Below, piece by piece: positions 41,475 through 55,206 of a stretch of DNA of 64,000 nt; position 1 is the first letter of the stretch; every line of letters starts with the position of its first letter. The stretch lies in the NCBI GenBank assembly GCA_004369045.1, contig ML213516.1, positions 651,271 to 715,270 on the forward strand, given 5' to 3'. The stretch comes from Heliocybe sulcata (taxonomy: Eukaryota > Basidiomycota > Agaricomycetes > Gloeophyllales > Gloeophyllaceae). The notes under the pieces were generated by a model, which searched no databases, was not told the DNA's origin, and saw only the letters and a program-made list of their open reading frames with translations. Made by a program: the position numbers and the translations under genes.

Positions 41475-44400
41475 ATGAGCTTTGAGGATGTACAGATCAC
41501 TATCCCGGGTGCGTGTACGCACGAATTATAGGTGTTCATGACACTGAATAGTCTCAAGATCTTGACGATGACGCGCTGTACTCTACTCCGATTCCTTTCG
41601 GAAGGGCGCCTGGAGGCAGTGGCTTTGGTTATGGCGGGTCTGGCTCGGGGCAGGAATCGCCAACTGCATTGACACCTTTGGCTCTTCCCGAGCGAGCGGA
41701 TAAGGGCTACTTTCATTCCCGCAATGACTCTGCAGCATCCGAAGATTCGGCCCAGTCTTTCACTACGCGCTATACCGCGAATAGCAAAACGTCGACTGGG
41801 TTTGGGCACTCTGCGTCGGCATCCATCACCACGACGAATACAAGCACCTCCTTCACCAAGAAGCCATCTTTTGCTTCCATCCGAAATGCATTCAAGAGTG
41901 GCAAGTCCACGGAGCCGCCTCCAGTCCCGGCTCTTGACCGGGATGCTTACCCGGTCCTAAAGAATCCATTCAACCGATCGAATTCGTCCCTCGCGCACGC
42001 TGCTCCTCTTCCTAGACGACCTAGCGCTGTCGCCATTGTGAGTCCTTCGCAAGGACGTCCGCCAACACCTGGCACCGACGGAAGATCTCGCGGAACAAAG
42101 TCGAAAGGTCACGCACCTGCTCGGTCTCAGCACTCGCACACTGGGTCAGTGTTTCACAGTTCTGATACAGGCAGTGATCTTGGACATGGCTACTACCCTT
42201 CTTCCTCCCCGCCCCCAATGCCGCCAATGCCGGACATGTTTGGCGGCCAACCATCGCGTGACGGAACCCCCCCTCTGGACTATGAAGACAACATCGTCAT
42301 AGAACCTCGTACCCCTGCTGAATACGCTCTGCACGCCATCTTCATCCGTTTCGTCACATCTGCGGAATCCAAGATAGAGGCATTTCTGAAGCAACCGCTG
42401 GTGCGCCAATTACTGTCGTCACTAGACGCTGATAGCTGAATGCAAGCCGTTATCATCCCTTGGATTGCTGACCATACCAGGATCACGACCCAATGCTCGA
42501 AGACTCAATGGGACCTGGCATCGATCCGAAGTTCGATGACCTCCTGAACTCACTGGGCAAGCTGGCTCACAAGAACGCTAAACCAGTCATCGACTCAATC
42601 ATGCGCTGGCGACGCAGCCAGAATGCAGGTGAAGTCAGCTCCGACGTCATGCGGTCGCACCTGTCGCAGTCTCCTTCCGCCGGCCGAGGGGTGAAGCCGC
42701 AAGATAGCAGATATATCATTGCTGAGCGGAAATCCCTGGCTTCAGTGTACATCATGTGCCGTGCCCTCATAGCTGTCATGCAGTCTGTATCCAAGGATGC
42801 ACTAGGGGATGCAATCGGATACGAACTGGAAGATGTAACTTTCGAACAGTTTAAGACGCCATACTTGAAATTACTCAGTCAGTCTGGCAACCACCGGACA
42901 AATGCAGAGTTGTATGCTACTTTGCTAGGGCTGATCGCCAATGTCAGGTGCGACATTCCATTGTATGTTTCATCTGGCCTAGCTGTTCCTAAAATTTCGG
43001 TAGGTTCGACAGCGTGACGGACAAGTTTCTGAACGAATTGCAACCAGTCGCTGCTGGTCAAGTAGCAAAAGACCTTGATATGAAGTACGAAAGCTTGGTC
43101 AAGGGCTTGAGATACGTGCAGATCAAGGTGAGGTGAACTGGATAATCTTGTACGCGGTTGGGGAGAAAACGTCAACTTATAATCCTCCGCTGCAGGTCTG
43201 GCCTCCCGAAGCCTTTGAGGAGGGTGCCGAGTTCTTCGAGTCTCTGTCAAAATCGTTCGCCAACGCCCACGGGTTTCGTTTGAAGTCTGCTTTTGCGGAA
43301 ACGCTTGTGCAGATACTGCATCCCATCGGTAAGGTATGGCTACTCTTTTGTCGTCATCTTAATGATGCGAGCGTTAATACCACCGACTCTAGACTGCTCA
43401 AGCGGAAGTGAATCACCCCGAGTGGGCGAAGGCAATCGAGGTCATTTATCCTAGGGCCAGGGATATGACGAGCAAGCCGCGGTATTGGCACGCGGCATAC
43501 CCGCTGCTTATCACAAGTCTGTGTGTGGCCCCTCAGGATTACTTTCTCCGGAATTGGATGCCTTGCTTTGAGGCTGGTCTTGCAAAGCTCAAGGTAGATA
43601 CTTTATCCCTTCGCTTTCCTCTACAATGACTGATCTGAGTAACGTGGCACAGGATAAACCGCATCGCTCCGCAGCAATGAACGGATCTATAAGGCTCATC
43701 TGGACGTATCTCTATCGATGTTATGAGCCGGCGTCCACGGCAACATCCAAGCTTGACGGGCTGCTCAAGCATTTTTTTCCGCCCAATCGTCAAACGTTGT
43801 TCCCACAAGACGATCATCTCGAACCATTCATCTACATGCTCCACTTTGTGCTGTCCCGGCACTTCGATTTTGGCGCGGAGTTTTGTCTGGAGCTGATGCA
43901 GGAACAGACCGTCAACGGTTCCTCGACGACCAACATTAGCAGTGTGCTGTCTCCGGAAAGGCTCGCCATCAGCGTCAAGGCGTTGCTGCTCTCTCTTCAT
44001 CTCATCGAAAGAGAAGAGAGGGCACCCTCGTGGCCAACCAGTCCAGAGTTCTCAACCTTTTCTTATGCGGCTGATTATACCGCATCGTCAGGCTTTCTTC
44101 CTGAAGCGGTGCTGCAGAAGCCCGGTGTGCAAGACGTCTTGGATCGGTATTCGACTGTCCTGGCGCGCATAGCGGAGATCAGTGCGAATGCGATCATCCA
44201 GATGTCAGTCCTGGACGATCAGTGGTCCGCTAATCGTTTGACGGCGGCCTACGAGGAGTCACACAACTACGTGCTGCATCGGCATCCGGAGGGCATTGTG
44301 GCCTATCCGCATTCGTATATCCCTCAAATTGGCTACCTCCAGACCTGCTTTGAGTCTTGGCCGCGATGTCTCGCCTCCACCTTGACTGTTGATGATGCGC

Positions 44401-47400
44401 TGGATATGCTTATACGGGGTCTCGTACACGTGGACCCCAGTCTCGCTGACGCTGCCGCCGGCGCATTGCATCGGTTCATGGAGAGTGATCAGCATGCCCT
44501 TTCGGTGTTGATACGATTCTCCAAGTTCCTCTTCGGTCCGCACTGCATATCGCAAGAAGGATCCGGTGTGAAGCTAACAATCGAGAGCACCAAGCTCCTC
44601 GGTACTTGGGCACGCCTGGTTGATAGGTGGATTCAGAGTCTCCAGCAAAAATCTGCAGACGATCTTGCCGAAAAGGCCGCGGGTGTCATGGTTGTTGTGG
44701 ATGAGCTCGAAGCCGGCTCTCTCTTCCTCCTCACGCATGTGGAGCGAGAGCTTCGTACTACTGGAGTCGAAGTTCTGCGTGCATTGCGGCTGCTCGTTGA
44801 CCGGATGGTTGCAAAATCGTCTTCCGGAGAAGCCCAGCCCCCTACCCCGGCTGCCTCGGGGCTATTGCATCTCTTCTACGACGGACAGCTGAACAAGTCT
44901 TATCTAGATGGATATGACGATCTCATCAATAGGGAGGAAGATCTTGACCGATTGAGGCAGTGGCGACAGTCCCAGCGGGCTGATATTCCGCTACGGATAG
45001 CTGACAGTACGGATGGCAGGGACTATGCCATTTGGGAGCATGCATATGCTGCAGTTATACGCCTCGGATCAAGCAGGCATGAGCAAGTGGTTGCAAGGCT
45101 TCGCGAAGCGGTAGTGGCTGCAGCGTCGCGCTATCACCCTTTAATGGCGGCTATTGCGGGAATTAACAGCCGAGCAACGCCAGGGCTGCCTACACGTAAT
45201 CAATCCGGAGGGGAAAAGGAAGGCGCCAAGCTGGTCCTCGACAACATGAACCACATCAAGCAGTGGCGTATGTGGGTGAGAATTCTCTGCTCAACGGCAG
45301 CCGCGGATACCCGTACTGCTGTGGTCAATCGAGAACATGCCAGAGTACCGTCCGAGGCCAACTTTGACCGGGAACGGATGACGACTACTCGCGGTCTGTT
45401 TCGCTTACTTGCTCCATTCCTAGATTCCGAGCACACAGTTTTCCGAGACGCAGCTGTCCTATCTATCAGTACTTTCCCTTCGGAAGGTTATTCCCAGTTA
45501 CTCGATGATCTGAATAATCTCGCTGCACGACAATTCTACGACGATCGGTTCAAGTCGAATGCTCCCCTTGCACCTTCCCGCACGCGGAGACAGGAACGAT
45601 TTTATGCTGCGGTGGCACGAATATACTACCTTACGGCACACCTGATTTTGGATCAGCGCGCTGCAGCCAGGCAGCCAGCCCTGTCCAATATTCTCAAATT
45701 CGTGCGACACACTCAAGCATTCCTGACTAGCCCAGAGTCGCGCGACAAGTACATGCTTCAGCGTCTCCGGCGCTACTTCTGTGGGACAGTGGAGAGACTA
45801 TTCGATGGCATGGCTACTCTGAAGGACTCCGATCGGTTCGTGCCTTATCGAATGCATCTGTATCTGTACCGGCTCTGTGAAGAGTGGTGTCAGCTCGGGC
45901 CACAATCGGAGAGTGTCAGACAGCGATTGATTTATATGCAGAAATCTGCGTCGGATCTCAACGACCCGCAGAAACAAGCTGAAGGGGTAAGACGGTTCCA
46001 GACTGAGACGAAGAAACTCTCGAAAGCCGCCATCGGCGCTATGGCATCAGTATGCGTGCGTATCAGCTTCCCCTGCTTTCTGATCTCTATATGAACCAAG
46101 TTTCTCGTACAGGCAAAGGCGTTCTTTCCTCCTGAAATTTCTTCCGGGTCGCCCACGGATAATCCTATGCAGGAGCCTGTAAAGTCTCTTGACGCGGCTT
46201 CGACGTTAGAACGCTGGACGTTCATCCTGGCATCTTTCGATCCCTCCGATCAGTCACACGCAAAGTATGCGCTTTTCTAATCTCTGGTTCACCTCATAAT
46301 GACGGTTGGTGTAGAAAGGCCCTGCGTTCGCTACTAGCTCACCCAGCACAGGATACAACGCTTATGGAAGAGGCTTTACGACGAGCCGTTGTGCTTTCAA
46401 AGGATCTTGACACCAGCAATAGCCGCTTTTTCGAGGTAGTGGCAGGCGTCATCTGCTCGGCTTCCAGACACGGTTTCGCGTTCAGTCAGATCATATGGCT
46501 GGGTTTAGCCAATCTATGCCATCATCTCGTTGAGATCCGGCGGTGGGCTCTTAAGGTGCTTGAAACTGCTCACGAGCAGTCTGCTGGCCTTCCCTCCCTG
46601 GATCGGTTTCAAGCGGCTGTGGGCAGTTCGGCTCCGAGCACATATCTTCAGGCTCATCGTCTCATCTCTGACCTTCTGGCTGGCGAGCATCCCCAGTATG
46701 CATGCCAGGTCCTCAGCCAATTTGTTACCTGGATGCCTCAGGTACTGGAGGGTGCTACCGGCAAGGCGCATCTTCTTTTGCTACAAAGTCTGGAGTACTG
46801 GATATCAAATATTGACCTCATGCCCGATGACAAGACTCACCTCTCTCCTGACGGTCGAGCTGCTCTCTACAACTTGATATCTCTCACGACGCGCTATGCC
46901 GACACCCACTCGGAGCAAGTACTGACCTTATGGACTCGCCTTGTCGACACTCCACATCAGCACAATGGGCATGCGACGATCAGGTTCCTGCTGGAACAAT
47001 CACATAAGGTTGGGAGCAGTATCTTCGTCAGCTGCGCCAGTAAAGTGGTCGCATGTCTGTCCCAGAGTGTCGTAGGTCGCCAAGTCTTCGAGGATATATG
47101 TGATCTCGTAGAGCCGGCACGGATGCTACCTACCCTTGAACACAAGCTCGTGATACCCTCGCAGGACGAACTAGAGCTATGGTCGGACCTGGACACCCTT
47201 TTCTCTTCGCAACCCCGACTGTCTCTCGCCTCCGGCCAATACGCATTGCTTTTCCTTGCTGATGTTGCCTTGGAGCGCGAATGGGAAGAACAAGCCCAGT
47301 TGCCACGATTACTTCATGCGTTATTCATACACGTTGATCATCGATCCCCTTTTGTGCGACAGCGAGCAAGGTACATGCTATTTCAACTGCTACGGACATG

Positions 47401-49177
47401 GATACCAGGTTACGAAGAGCTCCCTGACCGTTCTGAATATCGTGACCGAGATGCCATCCGATGTGATATAGCCAACCTTGAGCGGAGCTCTGAGGCAATC
47501 TTTTGGCGTGATGACGAGCCCGGGGCTCAATCGGAACCAAAGATGAGGGCCCTGAGTGGCGCGGTCATAGCACTCCTTGAACCACTTCGTCCGGGCTTGG
47601 CCGACGAATGGGGCTCACTTGCTCTGTTCTGGGGCACCGGCTGTGCCATCCGAGCTCTCGCATTCCGTTCGTTGCAAGTGTTCCGGGCATTGATGCCAAG
47701 TGTTAGCAAAGCCGATCTGGGACGGTTACTAGGACGTTTGTCCAGTACCATCGCGGATGAAGACGACGGTATACAAAAATTCACGGCGGACCTTGTTCTC
47801 ACATTGAGCGCTATTTCTAAAGCCGACCATTTCGAGTGGTCCTCTTTGCCGCAGCTATTTTGGGGCGCATATGCATGTCTCTCCACAACAGTCGAGCGCG
47901 AATATCATCAAGCCCTCCTCCTGTTGGAATCGCTGCTCAAGAAGGTGAATCTGGACGACAAAGAGACTTCCGTGTTCATCACATCCCACCGACCTAGGGA
48001 TTGGTCTGGAGCTGCTACCTTACAGGCGTCACTACTTACTGGTCTGCGATCCTCCGTGACATCTGATTTGGCTTTCTCTATCCTGCAGACCCTTGCAGGC
48101 ATCGACGACGGAGAACTGATTGATCCATCGGAAGGACGGGTTAGGGACCTTTACACTGCGTCTCTGCCTTGGCTCCTACAGGCAAAAGCGGCTGAAGCAT
48201 ACGGCGAAACGCTCGTACAATTTGCGATGGACGTCTCTCGTCTGGCTGAGAAAGAGGGGAAGCGTAGCATCAGTCGTATATTGGATTCCTTCGCCAATCG
48301 CCGCTTCCGCACAACGGAAGACTTCCTCCGACAGTCTGTTGCTAGTCTCCGGGAACATTACGGTGTGCAACACTGGACTGAAGTTGTCACTTTGCTTCTT
48401 GGACTGACTTTAAACAGCCAACGCTGGCTTCGTGTCCATTCGATTCAGATTTTAAAGGTCCTATTCCAGCAGAGGGAGACGCGACATCCCGTTGATCGCC
48501 TTGGCTCAGAACTACTAATGCCTCTGTTAAGACTCTTGGAGACTGATCTTGCACCCGAGGCGCTGGGCGTCTTGGAAGAGCCAATGACAATTTCAGGAGG
48601 ACCTCCAGCAAAACATGTTCTTCGGATGAGCATGAACATGAAAACACTCCGTGACCAGGCGGACGTCACGGACGTCTTTGGCATTCCACACGAGTCGGGC
48701 TGGTGTGTAGCTCGACCTACTCTTGCCCAACAAATCTGCCGCGCCAACGTCATGGCTGTCTATGACACATGCAAAGTACCCGACCGACCATCACGTATTG
48801 ACTTCCAGCCGGAAGAAATGGAGGCGTTTGCCGACCGACCGGAAAATAATCTGGGCGAGTTGGTACAGAACCTCCACGAACTGAGCATGTTCTTCCAGGA
48901 TGAAGATTCGGAAGAGCGTGACGGCACGCGAGACCCTCTTCCAACTCGGCAAGTCGAGGCTCGAGTAGCTGCTATTCTGGCTAAGTCCACGGACAGTGAC
49001 ACTGACGGCCCTCAGACGCCCTTCGTGGACGTATTCGATATCAGTGATCTCGCTGCTTCTTACGGGGATTCAGACGAGGATTCGGGAACGGACTCTGAAT
49101 CGGATGCTTTCGTTTTTGACTCTTTGGAACAATTGTCTCTCTCTCGGAGTAATTCTCTCAATGGGTTCTATCGTTAA
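41475..49177 (+). CDS. Cell morphogenesis protein, Furry/Tao3/Mor2 (PAG1) family
   Basis: Very large HEAT/ARM-type scaffold of the NDR-kinase (RAM/MOR) pathway, which controls polarised growth and septation. I read nine exons: 41475-41508, 41559-42436, 42481-42947, 43004-43127, 43196-43333, 43393-43593, 43653-46049, 46113-46264 and 46315-49177, giving about 2400 residues. The N-terminal third is Ser/Pro-rich. The conserved core starts at YALHAIFIRFVTSAESKIEAFL and continues with LLNSLGKLAHKNAKPVIDSIMRWRRSQ, WAKAIEVIYPRARDMTSKPRYWHAAYPLL and AAMNGSIRLIWTYLYRCYE, all typical of this family. The C-terminus is acidic (SYGDSDEDSGTDSES). All junctions are canonical and in phase except that between exons 2 and 3, where no GT donor fits (see findings). 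It converges with MLH1, 165 bases between stops. Confidence 0.9.
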
Positions 49178-49342
49178 CGTTTTTGCTCTTGTGCTCTATG
49201 CTATGTTATCTCTTTCACGCATAATTTATCTGCACTTTGTATCAGTATCAGCATCCATTCATCGTTCAATCGTACAGGTATTACATAGACGTACAGTACG
49301 TTACTTAATCCATAGTCGTCTCCGCAGGCCGTATCCGCTCAC

Positions 49343-52257
49343 CTAGCACCGTTCGAACACCCGATAAAGATCCGGAAGGTTCGCAACCTGGACGATATCC
49401 TGATCGAGCAAAGTCTTGGGAGGCCGGAGATACCGACGCAGCGATGGGAACAGCACATGTTCTACCTGCCACCGCTCGGCCTTCTCCTCATCAGGATCTC
49501 CATCTGTTGATTCAATGATCAACGGGCCCGGCACATAGAACAGGGCGAGCTCCCGCAGGAACGTCTCAAAGCACTTTTTCTCCGAGGTCCAGTCCACCTG
49601 TGGGACAGATGTCAGTAGTTCAGTGCGCCATAACGGAAGTAGCATACTTGAGGGCCTAGCCGCATCAAAAACGAGGGCAACTTGTCCAGATTCGGGGTGT
49701 AGCCTCGCAGAAGGAGGGGCAAGTATTCCACGAGCCCATCACCGCTGATACCCAAAGAGAAGTATTCTTGCAGCATCTCTCTTCTTTCTATCACGGTATT
49801 GACGATCATCTACTCCCTCATTATTTATCAACCCTATCGCACAACGACGTTTGTTCGAACTCACCTCCACGATCTGCTCCTTAGAGAAGCGACTTTTCGA
49901 TGTCTCTTCTGTGTCAACAGCCAGCTTTACCATAGCTTTGAAAGAGGGAGGCGGCGACAGCTTAAACCTGCCCAGGTTACCGAACTGTCTTAGCCCGAGC
50001 TGGTAGAATAGATCCTGGCTTTACATCTCGTATGTAAGAGCGGAATCCATATCGTGAGGGCGACGGGGAGGGGCGTACGCGAAAGCATCGTGATTGACGA
50101 GGTATAATCTCGTGGAGTGCTGGATCAGGGAGAGGCAGCGTTTCACGTCGACGATCCCGACAAAGATGTTTTTCTCCAGGATCTCAGTGAGATCTATAGG
50201 TTCCGTTGAGCTTCCCATAAGCCAGATCTCAAAGGTTACTCACTCTTGTGTCTGGCTTTCTCTACCTCCTTCCTAAGCTCCTGCACCGAGGTCAGATAGC
50301 ACTCCGACTGCTTGATCTCCCGCAGCTTTATCGCTTGTCGGATAGGCTGGGTGCTACCGCTCGCTGCCTGAGTATTCCTATTCGGGGTCTCAGGCGCTTG
50401 GGCGGGGCTGAGGACGGGGAACATGGAGTCCAGCGTCCTGTCCTGAGTAGACGTGCGCACTTTGTGGTGGGAGTATACTTTCTTTTTCTCGGATGTCCCG
50501 ACTGATGCCAGTCAGTCTACCAGATTTGAGCAGAAGCTGCATCTGTACACTTACCAGCGGAAGAGGTGGCCGGATGTTCGCCCTCCTCTTCATTCTGCTC
50601 TTTATCGGGCTCAGGGAGATCCTTCGCTTTCTCTTTGCCTTTGCTCTCTTTGGCTGGTCCCATGATACCGCCGGTAAGCGTCGTCTGCCATCGACGATAG
50701 TATAATATGCACAGATCGTAGTCGATGCGTCCTCACCTGGTACTCCAACACCCTCGACCGACCGCCACCCGACAGAGCCGCTTGGATAGCATCGCAGATA
50801 CGCTCGATGATCTTCTCTTCGTTGAGGAAGTGGACTTCGCGCTTCGTGGGGTGGACGTTGACATCGACTGAGCGTGGGTCGACCCGCAAACTACAAACTC
50901 AGAATCAGCAGCCAATTCGAGCTGGAACGGACGCGGCCGCTACCTAAGATAGATGTACGGAGACGATCCTTTGGGCAAGATGCTGCTGTATGTCGCTTCC
51001 ACAGAGCGCTTGATCCGAGCGGAATCGACAAGGCGGTCTATTTACGCGTATATAAGATCACTTTCCTGAGGGCACATGCGCCTACTTACTGTTGATAAAC
51101 AGCAACAGCACCGTCTTCTTTGCCTGGTAGCTCGCGTTGCTGACATATGCTTCCGCCGACCATGCCTCTGGATCATCTTTCTCTAGTTCTCGTTCATCGT
51201 CGACGTCCATTGCCTCTGCTTCTTTGTCTTTGTCCTGTGATTGGCTAGAAGAAACCGTAACATGAATAAGCTCCTTTGCTACAGAGTGCCCGTAGAGCAG
51301 TCGGATAGCCTGCTGGGTCGTCGAGCCTGAGGGGGTGGCCAAATCGGATGAGGGTGAGCCCGCCTATACACAATGTCAGCTTCACGGCTTAGGACATGAG
51401 CAGGGCCACACGTACCTTCTTGCAGACAAAGGATACCGAGGAGTTGTGTATGGCGTATTTTGTCATGACGTCGAGGATACGGGCGTATTCTTCCGAGGAG
51501 CTGCGGAGTGCGGACAAACGCGTGGGGGTATTATGGAACAGGTCTTCTACCTGTGTGTTACCGTCATCTGGAGGTTCCCTCAGCAATATGCGAGTTGGAG
51601 ACAAGGCTTACAATGATAGTAGTGCCATCATTGCCGGCACATGGTTTTGGGTCAGGTGTCAGCCCAGGCTTCGCTGGGATGAGGGCACCGTCTTCGTAGC
51701 ATGCTCTGTATGCGCCACAGTGAGTCGGTTATACGCAGAGTTGACATTGTGCTGACTTCCAGGCGCAGGTGTCGGACTTTGTTTTGGTCATCACTGTGAG
51801 GTGTGCCACATGCGAGACCGATGCCAGAGCTTCGCCACGGAACCCGTAGGTCGCTAGTTGGGAGAGGTCGGAGAAGGTCGATATCTTGGACGTTGTGAAG
51901 CGTTCCGCGAGGATGGGGAGGTCGCTTGTCTGAGAAAAGACGTTGGCTGCGTTCCGTATCTTAACCCAGTCTCTTACGCGGATGCCTGAGCCATTGTCTT
52001 GTATCTGGAGCAGCTTCATGCCGCCATCTTTGACGGTGACGCGTATGGAGGTCGCGCCCGCATCAAGGCTGTTTTCAATCAATTCCTTTAGGGCAGATGC
52101 CGGTCTGTGTATAATCTATACCATGTTAGACAGTCTGTACACTTCACGCGGTCGCCAGACGTACTTCTCCCGCTGCGATGCGATTGATCAGACTTTCTTG
52201 TAATCTGCGGATTGGCTTGGGCCCCGCTGGCTCTGGTGACTGAGAACGCGTATCCAT
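49343..52257 (-). CDS. MLH1: DNA mismatch repair protein Mlh1
   Basis: MutL-homologue ATPase that pairs with Pms1 to couple mismatch recognition to strand incision. Thirteen exons (52257-52165, 52115-51757, 51705-51612, 51550-51416, 51363-51090, 51037-50944, 50890-50737, 50684-50555, 50501-50244, 50193-50079, 50018-49865, 49809-49648, 49597-49343) sum to 2277 bases and 758 residues, the usual length. GHKL ATPase motifs are visible: [25 protein letters not shown] and [28 protein letters not shown] marks the end of the N-terminal domain. The acidic/disordered linker covers residues about 350-500. The C-terminal dimerisation part ends in FERC, the conserved Mlh1 C-terminus needed for the Pms1 endonuclease site. 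The small insert with acidic [18 protein letters not shown] around residue 260 is a local variation. Confidence 0.95.
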
Positions 52258-52537
52258 CTCGTGTTGAACCTATGCCAGAACTGTTCGTTATTGAATAGAA
52301 CGCTCATGCCACCGTGAACTTTCCTCACACAGCGCGAAAGGTGTCCTGCTCCGCAATAGCGCAGGAAACCCGGCAGAAAGCAGAACGACAGTACTAGGTG
52401 GCGCCGCACGCTTCTTCACGCAGCACGCTTCACGGACACGTGACCTCTACGACGCGTCAGGGATAAAAGCGCCATTTCCTGGCGCCATTTACTCGCCCAC
52501 CACGACCACCATTGAGCGCATATACCCCTCGAACACG
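52258..52537. promoter_or_regulatory. Bidirectional promoter of MLH1 and the RING/RRM gene
   Basis: 280 bases between head-to-head start codons. It contains ACGCGTCA around 52452-52460, which includes an ACGCGT-type (MluI cell-cycle box, MBF) core ACGCGT minus its last base changed, and several CACG motifs. Cell-cycle control of DNA repair genes by MBF is known in yeasts; a functional box here is only suggested. Confidence 0.4.
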
Positions 52538-55206
52538 ATGCCGGCGACGACAACGAAACACGCGTTCTCCTTCCCAATGATCCCTGCGTCCGCGCCCACG
52601 ACGCCGGCCCCGGCGTCGCGTTCAAGCAAGTCAGAGCGCCAGGTCTTCTCCCCCGTCACTCCCCAGCATCTCAATCGCGGCTACCGTCATCAAATGAATT
52701 CTCCCATTACACCGGGCAGCACGATGTCGACGCCCTACACGCCTCTCAGCCTGCGATCGTTCGCGTCGTCCGACGCGTCGATATTGGATACCCCTATTAC
52801 GGTCCCCACCGGCAAACGCCTCAGCTTGTCCATGTCGCCTGAGGTGCATATGCACCACAAGAATAGGAACAGCGTAGCAGATGTCACCGATAATTGGAGG
52901 TCTCGCGCAAAAGAAAATGGTATCAGAGTCACTGCGAGCCAAGAGTCGCGTTACGCTGATGACGAATGTGAGTATTCGCCTCACCACCTATTGGCGCATA
53001 CATCGAGCTTAGACTGTATTGCATGTTGTTTCAGCCAGCGATCTCGAGTATTCCGAGAACGTGTCAGCGGCTCAATCAGCAAACGATCAAGGTAAGTAGC
53101 GACGCGTCTTAGTGAGACATAAGGCTGATAGGTGCCTTCCATTCCATTCATACGTAATGAAGGTAAGACATCATTCAGATATCGCGCATATAGTCTGACT
53201 AACGGCATCCTACAGCCTTGCTGCCTCCTGCGTTCCTGTCGACACATCGCCGCGCTCGGGCTCTGTCGCAGTCCAATGTTAACGCGCAGCCTAGCTCTCC
53301 TCAGGTCCACTCCACTCCGGACCGTCAAACGCTGGCCAGTTTGAACACGCCACCTCCCAAGACTGTAAATATCAACAAGTTGAAGATGAAAGGCAGCATG
53401 ACTGATCCTGCCTACACACGACGCCGTCCCGCGTTCGGTCAGGTTAGCGTGGATTTTAGACTTTGCTCGTGTTGTAATCTGACATCGGAATAGCCCAATG
53501 TAGAGTTATTTGACATAGATGAAGATGATTATACACCCTATTTCCCTCAAGCCCAGCTATTATCTCCGTCCGCCTCGTTCAGTGATCCATTCCACTTCCG
53601 TTCCTTGTCGCCTATCACCGAGGGTGGTCTACACTACGACATACAGGAGCACGAGCCTGTTGAGTCCACCAATTGCTCTGTATGCGGCCGTTCGGGCCAC
53701 TCTCTTGCAATTCTTGTGCCATGCTCTCACCCCTTGTGTTCCGGATGTCTCACAAGCGCGTTGAACATTGTGGGCGAGAAGGATATGCAATGCGCAGTAT
53801 GCAACACTGGTGTCAATGACTTTCATCTGAAGAATGTGACGATGACTGGAGCTGGGAGTGGCTCGGCCTCCAGGGCGTCGCCCCAGCTCCAGGAGGATAG
53901 CTTCTTTCCCAAGGGCTTTGACGACGTTGGTCTACTCTTCGACCGTTTCCAAGGTGCTTCCACGCCAGTAGAAGAGGTCTCCAGGCCCGGGGAGTATCCT
54001 GTCCTCCGTATCGACAACGTTCCTTGGGTATGACTGTCTTGTGCTCGTTGTTCTATGGCAGTCCTAATGTGTGTTCTTCAGGACATCACCCCCACTGCCA
54101 TTGCAACATGGCTCAAGCACCCTGTCGTTCACGCCCACGTCTTGCTCGATCGGAAGGGCAAGACCTTGAGTCATGCATATGCGGAGATGGCCAACGAAGA
54201 TGCCATGAAGAAGGCCTTGCGGACTGCGCAAAACTCCGTTCTTGGGAAGGGCAAGAGGGCTCGAGGCGTGACTGTCACCCGGAGCAGCCAGGAGGAGCTA
54301 ATGAAAGCGCTGTTCCCGTCCTGGCAGGGTGCGTTTGATGGCTCGAGGCCATCCCTGGCTGGGTTGACGAACGACGTGGTGATCTCCACCCTTGGGAGCG
54401 GGTTATTGTCCGAGGCGGAGCTGAACGCGTTGCTGCATTTGATTCGGTCGCCTGATGTAAGTCGTTCAGTGCATATATGCGCATGCGCAGGTGTTGATGG
54501 TTGGCTTGTCGATTACCAGTCGCATTTCCTCAAGGTTCCTTCGTTGCCGTTCCACTCCTTGATAAGCATCCTGTCTAAGTTCCCCGCGGACGTGGATAGT
54601 CGCGTCTTCTGGTCGAGTAAATTGAGGGATGCGTTGTATGATGTTACTTCTTGTGCGTTCACCGTGCATGTTCTTGTCTACAGATTTACTGCAGCTGACT
54701 CACGCCTCTTGTAGCTGGCCTGCATGCTCTGATCACCCGCGTGAACGAGAAGCAAGAGCAGGAGTGGATGGAACTTCTTCAGCGGTTAGGTGAAATCGCA
54801 TTGGATTGTCAAGGTTAGCGGGACTCTGTTGTCGACAACTCGAGCTGTTGTTCATCATTGCTTGTTCCACATAGCCTTCACTCCACAACAAACGACTTGT
54901 CTTGCTGACATGCTCGAGGCAGTCCCGGGCATGCACTTCGCTTCCCAGGTCGTTCCATCCTCTCACATGCACCTCGCTTCTCCCGCTCAGTCTCCCGAAA
55001 CTTCCTTTGCCAGCGCTTCCTCCTCCATCGAGGTATCAATGCAAAGCGCTCCCCCAGGGCTCTCCCTCCAAGCGCCTCCTGGACTACCCCGCCCAGCGAG
55101 CCGCGCCAGCCCCTCTGCTGACGCCTTCGGAGCATTGGCCAGGGAGTTCGGAGTTGATGCGCATCTTGTCGAGGCACTTGCGCAGAGGCTGTCTGGCATC
55201 CAATGA
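52538..55206 (+). CDS. RING-finger protein with RRM-like segment
   Basis: Eight exons (52538-52967, 53035-53091, 53216-53442, 53494-54027, 54082-54456, 54520-54652, 54715-54813, 54875-55206) sum to 2187 bases, 728 residues, with consistent phases. Residues 1-270 are disordered, with many Thr-Pro/Ser-Pro sites (PITPGST, FSPVTPQ), as in CDK targets. A C3HC4-type RING follows: CSVC, PCSHPLCSGCL, CAVC. Then a region that looks like an RRM (RIDNVPWDITPTAIATWL; VHAHVLLDRKGKTLSHAYAEM). A helical C-terminal part ends with Pro/Leu-rich APPGL-type repeats and a UBA-like end (REFGVDAHLVEALAQRL). RING plus RRM suggests an RNA-linked ubiquitin ligase; the order recalls Not4, but the RING type and long N-terminus differ, so I do not assign that name. 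Confidence 0.78.

Noticed and set aside
52538-55206. Calling the RING protein Not4
   Set aside because: Not4 has its C4C4 RING at the very N-terminus; here the RING is C3HC4 and lies after about 290 disordered residues.
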